Positions 35,315-42,955 of a stretch of 64,000 nucleotides of DNA are shown here, piece after piece. Source of the stretch: Acidimicrobiales bacterium (GTDB lineage: Bacteria; Actinomycetota; Acidimicrobiia; Acidimicrobiales; RAAP-2); assembly GCA_025362585.1 (NCBI GenBank), contig JANYFR010000020.1, forward strand, positions 1 through 64,000, in the 5' to 3' direction. Within the stretch, counting starts at the first letter, position 1. Each line of letters opens with the position of its first letter. The notes under the pieces were generated by a model. The model saw nothing but the letters and a program-made list of their open reading frames with translations, did not search any database and was not told the origin of the DNA. A program made the position numbers and the translations under genes.

Positions 35315-36588
35315 GCGCGCTGGTCTCCGTCGATGAGGTCGTGCACCTGACACTCAGTGGCACGACGCGACTTCGTGCGCGCGACACGCCCCTCGACGAC
35401 GCGCTCGGCTGCGTCCTCGCTGAAGCGGTCGTGGCGAACGAAGAGGTGCCCCCCTTCGCCAACTCCTCGATGGACGGATTCGCGTTGCGCTCGAGCGACA
35501 CGGTGCGGGCCCCGGTGGCCTTGACGATCATCGGGACGGCACTGGCCGGCCGGCCCTCGTCAGCCGTGGTGGGACCGGGCGAAGCGATCCGGATTATGAC
35601 GGGCGCCGTGCTGCCGGGCGGTGCCGACGCGGTCTGCATGGTCGAGCGCACGCACCTCGAAGGCGCGAACCAAGTCGTCGTCGAGACGCCCATTGACGTG
35701 AACCAGTTCGTCCGCGCCGCCGGTGGCGACCTTCGTAAAGGGACGTTGGTCTTTCGTGAAAGCACGGTGCTCGGTCCGGCCCACCTCGGAGTCCTGGCGA
35801 GCCTCGGACGCCCGTCGGTGAGCGTCCATCCCCGACCCCGGGTTGGCGTCATGTCCACCGGCGACGAGCTGGCCGATGGCCCGTCAACCCTCGCGCCGGG
35901 CGCGATTCGCGACTCCAATCGCCCGACCCTGCTCGGGCTGGTGCGAAGCGCCGGCTTCGTCGCCGTCGACCTCGGCATCGTGCCCGACGACCGCGACGCG
36001 CTGATCGCGGCACTGCACGTTGGCGGTGCGACGTGCGACGCGGTGCTGACGTCGGGTGGAGTGAGTGTCGGCGACGCCGACCTCGTGAAAGAGGTGCTCG
36101 CCGAGTTGTGCGGTGACACCATGCGATGGTTGAACATTGCCGTGAAACCGGCCAAGCCCTTCGCCTTCGGCCAACTCGCCGCGACCAACACCCCCGTCTT
36201 CGGGCTTCCGGGAAATCCCGTCTCCTCCCTCGTCTCCTTCGAACTGTTCGCCAGACCGGCCCTTCGCCAGATGGCCGGACACGCGGCACTCTTTCGGCCC
36301 GTCGTTCGGGCCGTCGCCGACGAGGCGTTCGTGCGCGAGACCGACGAGAAGCTGCACGTCATCAGCGTCGTGGCGCGCATCGACGACGACGGGCGAGTCC
36401 ACGTCAGCTCCGCCGGAGCCCAGGCGTCACACGTGCTGAGTTCGATGGCCCGCGCTAACGCCCTGGCGCTCGTGCCCGACGGTGGCGGCGTGGCCGCCGG
36501 CGCCAACGTCGAGACACTCCTGCTCGACGCCGACTCCCTCGGTGGGCTGAGCCTCCTTCTGGGACGGGCGATCGAGGTGAAGGCGTGA
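35311..36588 (+). CDS. moeA: Molybdopterin molybdenumtransferase (MoeA)
   Basis: A 425-residue enzyme that inserts molybdenum into adenylated molybdopterin. Domain order fits MoeA: PPFANSSMDGFALRSSD, IMTGAVLPGGADAVCMVE, RVGVMSTGDELADG, SNRPTLLGLV, TSGGVSVGDADLVKEVL and VFGLPGNPVSSLVSFELF. GTG 35311 overlaps moaE, and its own TGA overlaps moaA, so the three are read as a coupled unit. Confidence 0.95.
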   Translation: MSALVSVDEVVHLTLSGTTRLRARDTPLDDALGCVLAEAVVANEEVPPFANSSMDGFALRSSDTVRAPVALTIIGTALAGRPSSAVVGPGEAIRIMTGAVLPGGADAVCMVERTHLEGANQVVVETPIDVNQFVRAAGGDLRKGTLVFRESTVLGPAHLGVLASLGRPSVSVHPRPRVGVMSTGDELADGPSTLAPGAIRDSNRPTLLGLVRSAGFVAVDLGIVPDDRDALIAALHVGGATCDAVLTSGGVSVGDADLVKEVLAELCGDTMRWLNIAVKPAKPFAFGQLAATNTPVFGLPGNPVSSLVSFELFARPALRQMAGHAALFRPVVRAVADEAFVRETDEKLHVISVVARIDDDGRVHVSSAGAQASHVLSSMARANALALVPDGGGVAAGANVETLLLDADSLGGLSLLLGRAIEVKA

Positions 36589-37643
36589 GCGGCGCCGACC
36601 TCGACCCGACGACCCCCGTCGTGATCCGACGAGGGCCGTCGCCAGTGATGCCGCTCACGGGTCCGCTGATCGACGGCTTCGGCCGGATACACACCGACCT
36701 GCGCGTCTCAGTCACCGATCGATGCAATCTGCGCTGCGTGTACTGCATGCCCGAAGAGGGAATGGTCTTCAGTGCGCGAGAGGACGTCTTAACGTTCGGT
36801 GAGTTGTTGCGGGTCGCGCGCGTCGCGCACGGGCTCGGCGTACGGACCGTGCGCCTGACGGGCGGCGAGCCGCTCGTGCGACGTGGCATCGTCGATTTCG
36901 TGAAGGACCTAGCGCACCTCGGTTTTGACGACATTGCGATGACCACCAACGCCATGGACCTCGCGCGTCTGGCCGGACCGCTCGCCAAGGCGGGCCTCAC
37001 GCGCGTAAACGTCAGCTGCGACTCCCTGAAGGAGGACCGTTTCGCCGCCATCCGGCGGCGCGGCGATCTCGCCACGGTCCTCGCCGCGATGGACGCCGCG
37101 GACCAAGAGGGACTTGGTCCGGTCAAGGTCAACGTCGTGGTGTTGGCGGGAGTCAACGACGACGAGGTGCTGGATTTTGCCGCGTTCGCCCGTCAGAGTG
37201 GCCGGGTCGTGCGATTCATTGAGTTCATGCCCCTCGATGGTGACCACAGTTGGACTCCGTCGCGCGTCGTCGCCTCCGCAGCGATCCTGGAGCGCATCGA
37301 CCGGGTGTGGCCCCTCGAACGGGTGACGAGCGCTCACGAGATTGCGCCGGCCGTCCGCTACCGTTTCCGCGACGGTGGTGGCGAGATTGGGGTCATCGCC
37401 ACGGTGACGCAGCCGTTCTGTGGCACGTGCGACCGCCTCCGTCTCACGGCCGACGGTCACATTCGCAACTGCCTCTTCGCCGAAGACGAGACCCCGCTAC
37501 GCGATCTGATGCGGGCCGGGTGCGACGACCCGGCCATTGAACGAGCGATACGACGCGCCGTGTGGGAGAAGAAGGCCGGGCGCGGGAGCGACGATCTGAC
37601 GTTGTTGCGACCTCGACGATCCATGTCGATGATCGGGGGCTGA
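36585..37643 (+). CDS. moaA: GTP 3',8-cyclase (MoaA), radical SAM
   Basis: A 352-residue radical SAM enzyme for the first step of cofactor synthesis from GTP. The N-terminal cluster is DRCNLRCVYCMPEEG, the SAM-binding block is RLTGGEPLVRRG, and the C-terminal cluster is QPFCGTCDRLRLTADGHIRNCLF. It ends in Gly-Gly, needed for activity. GTG 36585 overlaps moeA (GTGA). Confidence 0.96.
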   Translation: MSGADLDPTTPVVIRRGPSPVMPLTGPLIDGFGRIHTDLRVSVTDRCNLRCVYCMPEEGMVFSAREDVLTFGELLRVARVAHGLGVRTVRLTGGEPLVRRGIVDFVKDLAHLGFDDIAMTTNAMDLARLAGPLAKAGLTRVNVSCDSLKEDRFAAIRRRGDLATVLAAMDAADQEGLGPVKVNVVVLAGVNDDEVLDFAAFARQSGRVVRFIEFMPLDGDHSWTPSRVVASAAILERIDRVWPLERVTSAHEIAPAVRYRFRDGGGEIGVIATVTQPFCGTCDRLRLTADGHIRNCLFAEDETPLRDLMRAGCDDPAIERAIRRAVWEKKAGRGSDDLTLLRPRRSMSMIGG

Positions 37644-37644
37644 C

Positions 37645-37881
37645 GTGGCGACTCTCTTGTTCTTCGGACCGCTGGTCGACATCACGGGCTGTCGACGCGA
37701 CGACATGACCGGACGGACCCTCGACGACTTTGTCGAGCAGGCGCGGCAACGCTATGGCGACTCCTTTTCGCTCGCCCTGTCGTCGTGCGCGATTTGGGTC
37801 AACGGTGAGGCGATATCGCGCGACGCCCCCGTGCCCGAACAGGCCGAAATCGCGTTCCTGCCACCCGTCTCGGGTGGTTGA
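37645..37881 (+). CDS. moaD: Molybdopterin synthase sulfur carrier subunit (MoaD)
   Basis: A 78-residue beta-grasp protein that ends VSGG at its terminus, the form required for thiocarboxylate formation. ATLLFFGPLVDITG and AIWVNGEAISRDAPV are typical. GTG 37645 is two bases past the moaA stop. It is the genuine MoaD of the operon, in contrast to the extended homologue at 28573. Confidence 0.92.
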   Translation: MATLLFFGPLVDITGCRRDDMTGRTLDDFVEQARQRYGDSFSLALSSCAIWVNGEAISRDAPVPEQAEIAFLPPVSGG

Positions 37882-37885
37882 CGGC

Positions 37886-38383
37886 TCAGCGGGCCGTTGG
37901 TTCACCACTCGGACTTCGATGAGGCTGTGCGCCAATTAACAGTTCGAGGGCGTGAGGAATCACGTCGATTACCGCGCCCAGACACTCAATCGCGCCGCGG
38001 GGACTGCCCGGAAGATTGACGATCAGCGTCGTCGCGCGAGTGCCCGCAATACCTCGTGAAAGGCGCCCGAGCGGATTGATGAGGCGCATTGCCTCAGCCA
38101 CGCCGGGAGCCTCGCGCTCGATCACCTCCCGCGTTGCCTCGGGGGTGAGGTCGCGGGGCGAGAACCCGGTACCGCCGGTGGTGACGAGCAGGCCCGCGAA
38201 GCCGTCGCACATCTCGCGCAGGGCGCTGGCGACCGGCTCAATCCCGTCCGCGACCACCCGGCGAAGATCCACTGCAAAACCGGCGGCACCCAAGTACCGC
38301 TCGAGATCGGGGCCATTGCGATCCTCGCTTTGACCGCTGGAGACCGTGTCCGAGACGGTCAGTACGCGAGCGAAGTGTGGCAC
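37886..38383 (-). CDS. mogA: Molybdopterin adenylyltransferase (MogA/MoaB family)
   Basis: A 165-residue protein that adenylates molybdopterin before MoeA acts. Motifs: VLTVSDTVSSGQSEDRNGP, LLVTTGGTGFSPRDLTPEAT and IVNLPGSPRGAIECL. GTG 38383. It is on the opposite strand from moaD, with the stops 4 bp apart, so it is controlled separately from the moaC operon. Confidence 0.93.
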   Translation of the reverse strand: MPHFARVLTVSDTVSSGQSEDRNGPDLERYLGAAGFAVDLRRVVADGIEPVASALREMCDGFAGLLVTTGGTGFSPRDLTPEATREVIEREAPGVAEAMRLINPLGRLSRGIAGTRATTLIVNLPGSPRGAIECLGAVIDVIPHALELLIGAQPHRSPSGEPTAR

Positions 38384-38404
38384 AGAGTCGGAGCATAGAT
38401 GGAC

Positions 38405-38436
38405 CGACGCGATTGGCGCCCGACGCGATTGGCGCC
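38405..38436. repeat. Two-copy 16-bp tandem repeat
   Basis: CGACGCGATTGGCGCC occurs twice in a row without mismatch, upstream of mogA. It lies 22 bp from the mogA GTG and could affect its promoter, or it may be neutral. Confidence 0.7.
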
Positions 38437-38471
38437 CGGCGGCGAACGGCGATCACGAGGGTGACGCGCGG

Positions 38472-38489
38472 GCGGGCACGGGTGCCCGC
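38472..38489 (-). terminator. Short GC-rich hairpin after tadA
   Basis: GCGGGCAC and GTGCCCGC form an 8-bp stem with only two bases between them, about 25 bp beyond the tadA stop. The loop is too small as drawn, so the end pairs would open. No T tract follows, as is common in high-GC terminators. Confidence 0.35.
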
Positions 38490-38512
38490 TCCACGACACT
38501 ATTGCGAGGCGC

Positions 38513-38989
38513 CTAGATTGCGCGTCGTTCGAGGAAGAACTCGCGTAACAACGCAGCCGACTCGTCGGCGAGCACCCCGTAGGCGAGGCCCGCTTCGTGC
38601 AGCAGGCGCGGGTCACTCAGGACGTTGTAACGCGAGCCCACCGCGCCGGTCTTTTCGTCGAGGGCGCCGATCACCACCCTTTCGACGCGTGCGTTCAACA
38701 GGGCCCCGGCGCACATGACGCACGGTTCAAGCGTCACGTAGGCCGTCACGCCGTCCATCCGCCAACGGCCGCGACCGACCGCCGCCATCCGCAGTGCCAC
38801 CACTTCGGCGTGCGCGGTCGGGTCGCCGTCGACCTCGCGTCGGTTCTCTCCCACGCCAATGACGGCACCGCCCTCGACCAACACGCAGCCCACGGGCACG
38901 TCATCGTGGCGGCGAGCGACGCGGGCGGCGTCCAACGCGAGGCGCATGAATCCTTCATCGTCCGCCGCGACCTCCATGTCGTCGAACAC
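38513..38989 (-). CDS. tadA: tRNA-specific adenosine deaminase
   Basis: A 158-residue deaminase that makes inosine at position 34 of tRNA-Arg(ACG). Zinc site motifs TAHAEVVAL (His and proton-shuttle Glu) and LEPCVMCAGALL are intact. The start is GTG 38989 or ATG 38977. It sits 68 bp from tRNA-Ser(CGA), divergent. In many actinobacteria tadA, tRNA-Ser, ffs and dnaX are close together; here 12 kb separates tadA from dnaX. Confidence 0.93.
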   Translation of the reverse strand: MFDDMEVAADDEGFMRLALDAARVARRHDDVPVGCVLVEGGAVIGVGENRREVDGDPTAHAEVVALRMAAVGRGRWRMDGVTAYVTLEPCVMCAGALLNARVERVVIGALDEKTGAVGSRYNVLSDPRLLHEAGLAYGVLADESAALLREFFLERRAI

Positions 38990-39057
38990 TACGAGGTGGG
39001 CCCGTAGGCCATCCGTGCCGCGGAAGCGAGCCCGAATGGCGCGGTAGACTGTTCGAC

Positions 39058-39145
39058 GGAGGGGTGCGAGAGCGGCCGAATCGGGCAGTCTCGAAAACTG
39101 CTGTGTCTACGGGCACCGTGGGTTCAAATCCCACCTCCTCCGCCA
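39058..39145 (+). tRNA. tRNA-Ser (CGA)
   Basis: Starts GGAGGGG, pairs with CTCCTCC, discriminator G and encoded CCA. The anticodon loop CTCGAAA between GCAGT and ACTGC gives CGA. The long variable arm confirms serine. Its 3' 30 bases are identical to tRNA-Ser(GGA) at 26361. Confidence 0.97.
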
Positions 39146-39181
39146 ACGAAGAACGGGTGACTTCAGTCACCCGTTCTTCGT
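39146..39181 (+). terminator. Strong hairpin terminator of tRNA-Ser(CGA)
   Basis: ACGAAGAACGGGTGAC and GTCACCCGTTCTTCGT form a perfect 16-bp stem with a TTCA loop, starting at the base after CCA. It should end tRNA transcription before gabT. Confidence 0.9.
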
Positions 39182-39255
39182 TAAGTGACGCAGGCGCGAC
39201 GCGGAACTACTCTGGCATCGTCCCACGTTGTTGGACCCCGTACCAGGAGCGCACC

Positions 39256-40593
39256 ATGGTTTCGTCAATCGAATCGTCCGTAGGCATCGAACGCAAGGTC
39301 GTGACCGAACTGCCGGGACCCAAGTCCCGCGCCCTACACGAGCGCCGCCGGGCGGTGGTCAGCGCCGGGCTCACCGTCGGATTTCCCATCTACATCGAAC
39401 GGGCCGAAGGGGCGATCCTGCGCGACGTCGACGGCAACCAGATCCTCGACCTCGGCTCGGGCATCGCCGTGATCTCAGTCGGCCACGCCGTCCCCGAGAT
39501 CATTGACGCCGTCAGCGCCCAAGTGGCCGCCTTCACCCACACCTGCTTCATGGTGACGCCCTACGAGAGCTACGTCGAAGTCTGCGAAGAGTTGGCCGCC
39601 GTCACTCCCGGCGACTTCGCCAAGACCAGCGTCCTGATCAACTCGGGATCCGAGGCCGTGGAGAACGCGGTGAAGGTGGCGCGCTTGGCGACCGGCCGTC
39701 AGGCAATCGTCGTCTTCGATCACGCCTACCACGGCCGCACGAATCTCACGATGGCGCTCACGGCAAAGAACATGCCCTACAAGGACCGCTTCGGCCCCTT
39801 CGCGCCCGAGATCTATCGCGCTCCCATGAGCTACCCCTTCCGCGACGGCCTGAGCGGCGCCGAGGCCGCCGAACGGGCCATCAAGTACATCGAGACCCAG
39901 GTCGGAGCGGCCAACGTGGCCGGCCTACTCATCGAGCCCATCCAGGGCGAGGGTGGCTTCGTCGTCCCCGCCGACGGCTTCCTGCCGGCACTCTCGGCCT
40001 GGACGACCAAGAACGGCGTGGTCTTCATCGCGGACGAGATCCAGAGTGGCTTCTGTCGCAGCGGGGACTGGTTCGCCGTGAACCACGAGGGGGTGGTGCC
40101 CGACATGGTGGTCACCGCCAAGGGCCTCGCGGGGGGCATGCCCCTCGCCGCGCTCACCGGTCGCGCCGAACTGATGAACGCCGTGCACGAGGGCGGCCTC
40201 GGGGGCACCTTCGGCGGCAATCCGGTCGCCGCCGCGGCCGCGCTCGCGACCATCAAGACCATGCGCGACCGCAACCTGGTCGCTCGGGCGCGCGAGATCG
40301 GCGAGGTCGTCTTGAGCAAACTGCGCTCGCTCCAACAAGACGTCGCGATCATTGGCGAGGTCCGCGGTCGCGGGGCCATGATCGCGATGGAGCTCGTGGT
40401 GCCGGGCACCAAGGACCCCAACGCCGCCGCCGCGAAGGCCGTCGTCAACTACTGCAACCAGCAGGGCGTGATCGCCCTCGTGTGTGGCACCTACGGCAAC
40501 GTCATTCGACTACTGCCGCCGCTCGTGATCACCGACGAGCAGCTCGCCGACGGTCTCGGCGTGGTCGCCGCCGCCGTACGCTCCGCGGGCTAG
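39256..40593 (+). CDS. gabT: 4-aminobutyrate aminotransferase-like (class III PLP)
   Basis: A 445-residue class III aminotransferase, probably 4-aminobutyrate to succinate semialdehyde. Motifs: SGSEAVENAVKVARLATGR (PLP phosphate), VFDHAYHGRTNLTMALT, VFIADEIQSGFCRSG (PLP Asp) and VTAKGLAGGMPLAAL (Schiff-base Lys). ATG 39256 follows AGGAGC. The substrate could be another omega-amino acid such as beta-alanine, which would fit the pyrimidine breakdown genes at 52-57 kb; that is inference. Confidence 0.85.
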   Translation: MVSSIESSVGIERKVVTELPGPKSRALHERRRAVVSAGLTVGFPIYIERAEGAILRDVDGNQILDLGSGIAVISVGHAVPEIIDAVSAQVAAFTHTCFMVTPYESYVEVCEELAAVTPGDFAKTSVLINSGSEAVENAVKVARLATGRQAIVVFDHAYHGRTNLTMALTAKNMPYKDRFGPFAPEIYRAPMSYPFRDGLSGAEAAERAIKYIETQVGAANVAGLLIEPIQGEGGFVVPADGFLPALSAWTTKNGVVFIADEIQSGFCRSGDWFAVNHEGVVPDMVVTAKGLAGGMPLAALTGRAELMNAVHEGGLGGTFGGNPVAAAAALATIKTMRDRNLVARAREIGEVVLSKLRSLQQDVAIIGEVRGRGAMIAMELVVPGTKDPNAAAAKAVVNYCNQQGVIALVCGTYGNVIRLLPPLVITDEQLADGLGVVAAAVRSAG

Positions 40594-41744
40594 TTCAGGC
40601 ATCGCCCGGTAGACGCCACACCGCTGCGGGGCGTGGCGGCGAGGTCGCGCTGGACGACGTCGGCCGGAACCGCGTAGGCGGTCAGTGCCTGACCATAGGA
40701 CTTCGCGAAGATGACGCCCGCGACGTTGGAACCGACGAAGACGGGGCTACCCGAACTGCCCGGTGCTACCGACACGTCAACGACCAGCACCGTCCGATCG
40801 AAGGACGCGCCGTTGTAAATATCGCGAGCCTGGGCGGTGATCTCGCCCTGGAGAATGGCCGGTGCTCCGGTGCGGGTCTGGTCCCCGGGGAAACCGACGA
40901 CCCGAGCGGACGAGCCCGGCGCCGGCGAGTTGCCGACGAAGGTGACCGACGGTTCACTGAACGACGGCACGCGCAGGACCGCGACGTCGTTCAGGGCGTC
41001 GAACGACGCGACGTAGGCCACGGCGCCCCCGACCGTCACGTGGCGAGACCCCGCCACCACGTGAGCGTTGGTGACCGCCACGTGCGGTCCGATGAAGAAC
41101 GCGGTGCCCTGGCGGTCGTTCGCGCACCCGCTCGCGATCACCTTTAGAACGCCGCGCGGAGCGCTTAGTGACGTGACGACGTGACCAAGGCGACTCGGTG
41201 TCGCCCCCGGCACCGTCGGCGTGACGACACTCGAGAAGGCGCTCGGAAAGTCGCCGTAGCGAAAGAGCGCCTGCACTCGCGCCTCGATCGACGCCAGAGG
41301 GGGCATCAAGCGGTCCATCGCGGCGATGATCTGCGACTGCTGGATTCCTTGGTCCAGTCCTCCCCACGACGTAGCGTTCACCAGACCGGCGAACAGCCAA
41401 CAGACGACCAGCGTTTCGGCGACGCCGAGCGCGACGCCCGCCACCGAGTCAATGATGCCCACCTTCAGGTGCCGCAACGTCTGGCGAATGGAGGTGCCGA
41501 GGAGCATCCCCAGATGGCTCGTAACGATCGTTGACGCTACGACGATGGCGAGGGCCAGCAGCGATCGCCAGTGGGCGTGAGTGATCGCCGACGACAGGGC
41601 CGGAGCGATCCAGAGGCCGAGCACGTAGCCCGCGACCATGCCGGCGAGGGCGCCCACTTGGACGAGCGCCCCGCGCGATCGACCGCGCACCGCCTGAATG
41701 ACGACGAAAACGCCAATAACCCAGTCGACCCAGTTCATCGCCAT
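40590..41744 (-). CDS. CvpA-domain membrane serine protease (MarP-like)
   Basis: A 384-residue protein with a four-helix CvpA-like membrane part (residues 1-150) and a periplasmic trypsin-like domain. The catalytic triad can be read as His in VTNAHVVAG, Asp in ALNDVAVLRV and Ser in APGSSGSPVFV. This architecture matches mycobacterial MarP (Rv3671c), needed for acid and oxidative stress survival. ATG 41744 starts MNWVDW-type after one codon; upstream frame was rejected. It converges with gabT with a 4-bp overlap. Confidence 0.88.
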   Translation of the reverse strand: MAMNWVDWVIGVFVVIQAVRGRSRGALVQVGALAGMVAGYVLGLWIAPALSSAITHAHWRSLLALAIVVASTIVTSHLGMLLGTSIRQTLRHLKVGIIDSVAGVALGVAETLVVCWLFAGLVNATSWGGLDQGIQQSQIIAAMDRLMPPLASIEARVQALFRYGDFPSAFSSVVTPTVPGATPSRLGHVVTSLSAPRGVLKVIASGCANDRQGTAFFIGPHVAVTNAHVVAGSRHVTVGGAVAYVASFDALNDVAVLRVPSFSEPSVTFVGNSPAPGSSARVVGFPGDQTRTGAPAILQGEITAQARDIYNGASFDRTVLVVDVSVAPGSSGSPVFVGSNVAGVIFAKSYGQALTAYAVPADVVQRDLAATPRSGVASTGRCLN

Positions 41745-41920
41745 ACGGTAGACGTCGGTTACGCCATGGCGCCGAACGCTGACCACGGTTGGGTCCCGTT
41801 GTCCGATTGTTGACGCCCAGCAATGCCGCGGCCACGTCGAGTGCTGTCCGACGGCCCGACGGTGACGGCGAAAAGTAACATCAGTCGAGCGACAGAGGTC
41901 GACCCGAGCGCGAGGAAGCC

Positions 41921-42955
41921 ATGAGCCGAGTACCAGCCAGTGCGCGAGCGACGGGGCAGTTCGTGGCCGTCGTCGTCGCCTCCCTGGCGCTGGCGGCGTG
42001 TGGCACGGTCAGAGTGGCCCTCGCCCACGCGTCGGGAACGCCATCAATCAGCATCTCGGTGCCGCTCTCGGCGATCGCCTGCACGGCGTCGAACTCGTGC
42101 CTGGCCGTGGGCACGTCGAGTGCCAGTGTCGGGCCGACGTCGGTTGGCGAGTACCGACTACCGGGTGGGCGGTGGGCGCCAATCGCCGTCCCTTCGTCGA
42201 GCTCCTCGTCCATTGTCACGGGATCGTGTCGCCTGCACGACTGTCTCTTGGGTGGCGCGCAATCGAGTGGCGACCTGCTGTGGACGTACCACGCAGACGC
42301 TCACACCGTGACCTCGTCACCGGTACCGGCCGGAGGTCTCGGAGTGAACGCCATCAGCTGTGACGCGGGGCGATCGTGCGCGGTGATCGACACCGGTGCC
42401 GGAACGTCTCCGCGCCTGTCGGTCACTCCCGACGGTGGAGCGACGTGGACGACGCCCCACGTGATCGACGCGGCGAAGGGCGACGTCGTGACCGCCTTCG
42501 CCTGCGCGTCCGAGTTTCACTGCCTGGTCGCCACCACGACGCCGACCGGTGCGCTCAACCTCTTTGCCACGAGTGACGGAGGAATGTCCTGGAGTCTGAC
42601 CACGACGCCCGTCACGTGGACGGCGCTACGATCGCTCCACTGTCGAGCGCGACGCTGCGTCGCCGTCGTCTCCTCAACCACCGGCGATCGATTCGTTCGA
42701 ACGACGAACTTCGGCGAACGTTGGAGGGGAGTGGCGCTCGCCCACGGCGCCAACGCGGTGGCCTGCACCGCATTCGCCACCTGCGTGGTCGCGGGACTGA
42801 ACGGTACCAGCGGAGCCTGGCTCGGCATCGTGCACGGACGAACCGTCACGAGCGCGACGCTGCAGTACGTCCCGTCACCCCTACTCGGCGTCGCGTGCGG
42901 CTCCAGGGTCTGCGCCGCCGTCGGCGTGACCACGGTCCTCGCCCTGGCGCCCTAG
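41921..42955 (+). CDS. Lipoprotein with beta-propeller repeats, function unknown
   Basis: A 344-residue exported protein. The signal ends in a lipobox (VASLALAACG), so it should be lipid-anchored outside. The rest has six or seven repeats with a Cys pair (IACTASNSCLAVG, ISCDAGRSCAVID, LHCRARRCVAVVS, VACTAFATCVVAG, VACGSRVCAAVG) and Asp-box turns (TPDGGATW, TSDGGMSW), indicating a disulfide-stabilised beta-propeller. I do not recognise a function. It converges with the aldehyde dehydrogenase gene. Confidence 0.8.
   Translation: MSRVPASARATGQFVAVVVASLALAACGTVRVALAHASGTPSISISVPLSAIACTASNSCLAVGTSSASVGPTSVGEYRLPGGRWAPIAVPSSSSSSIVTGSCRLHDCLLGGAQSSGDLLWTYHADAHTVTSSPVPAGGLGVNAISCDAGRSCAVIDTGAGTSPRLSVTPDGGATWTTPHVIDAAKGDVVTAFACASEFHCLVATTTPTGALNLFATSDGGMSWSLTTTPVTWTALRSLHCRARRCVAVVSSTTGDRFVRTTNFGERWRGVALAHGANAVACTAFATCVVAGLNGTSGAWLGIVHGRTVTSATLQYVPSPLLGVACGSRVCAAVGVTTVLALAP

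Noticed and set aside
34800-36692. A 630-residue minus-strand protein opposite moeA
   Set aside because: It is a high-GC mirror frame of moeA and moaE, with low-complexity Ser/Arg/Pro composition and no motifs.
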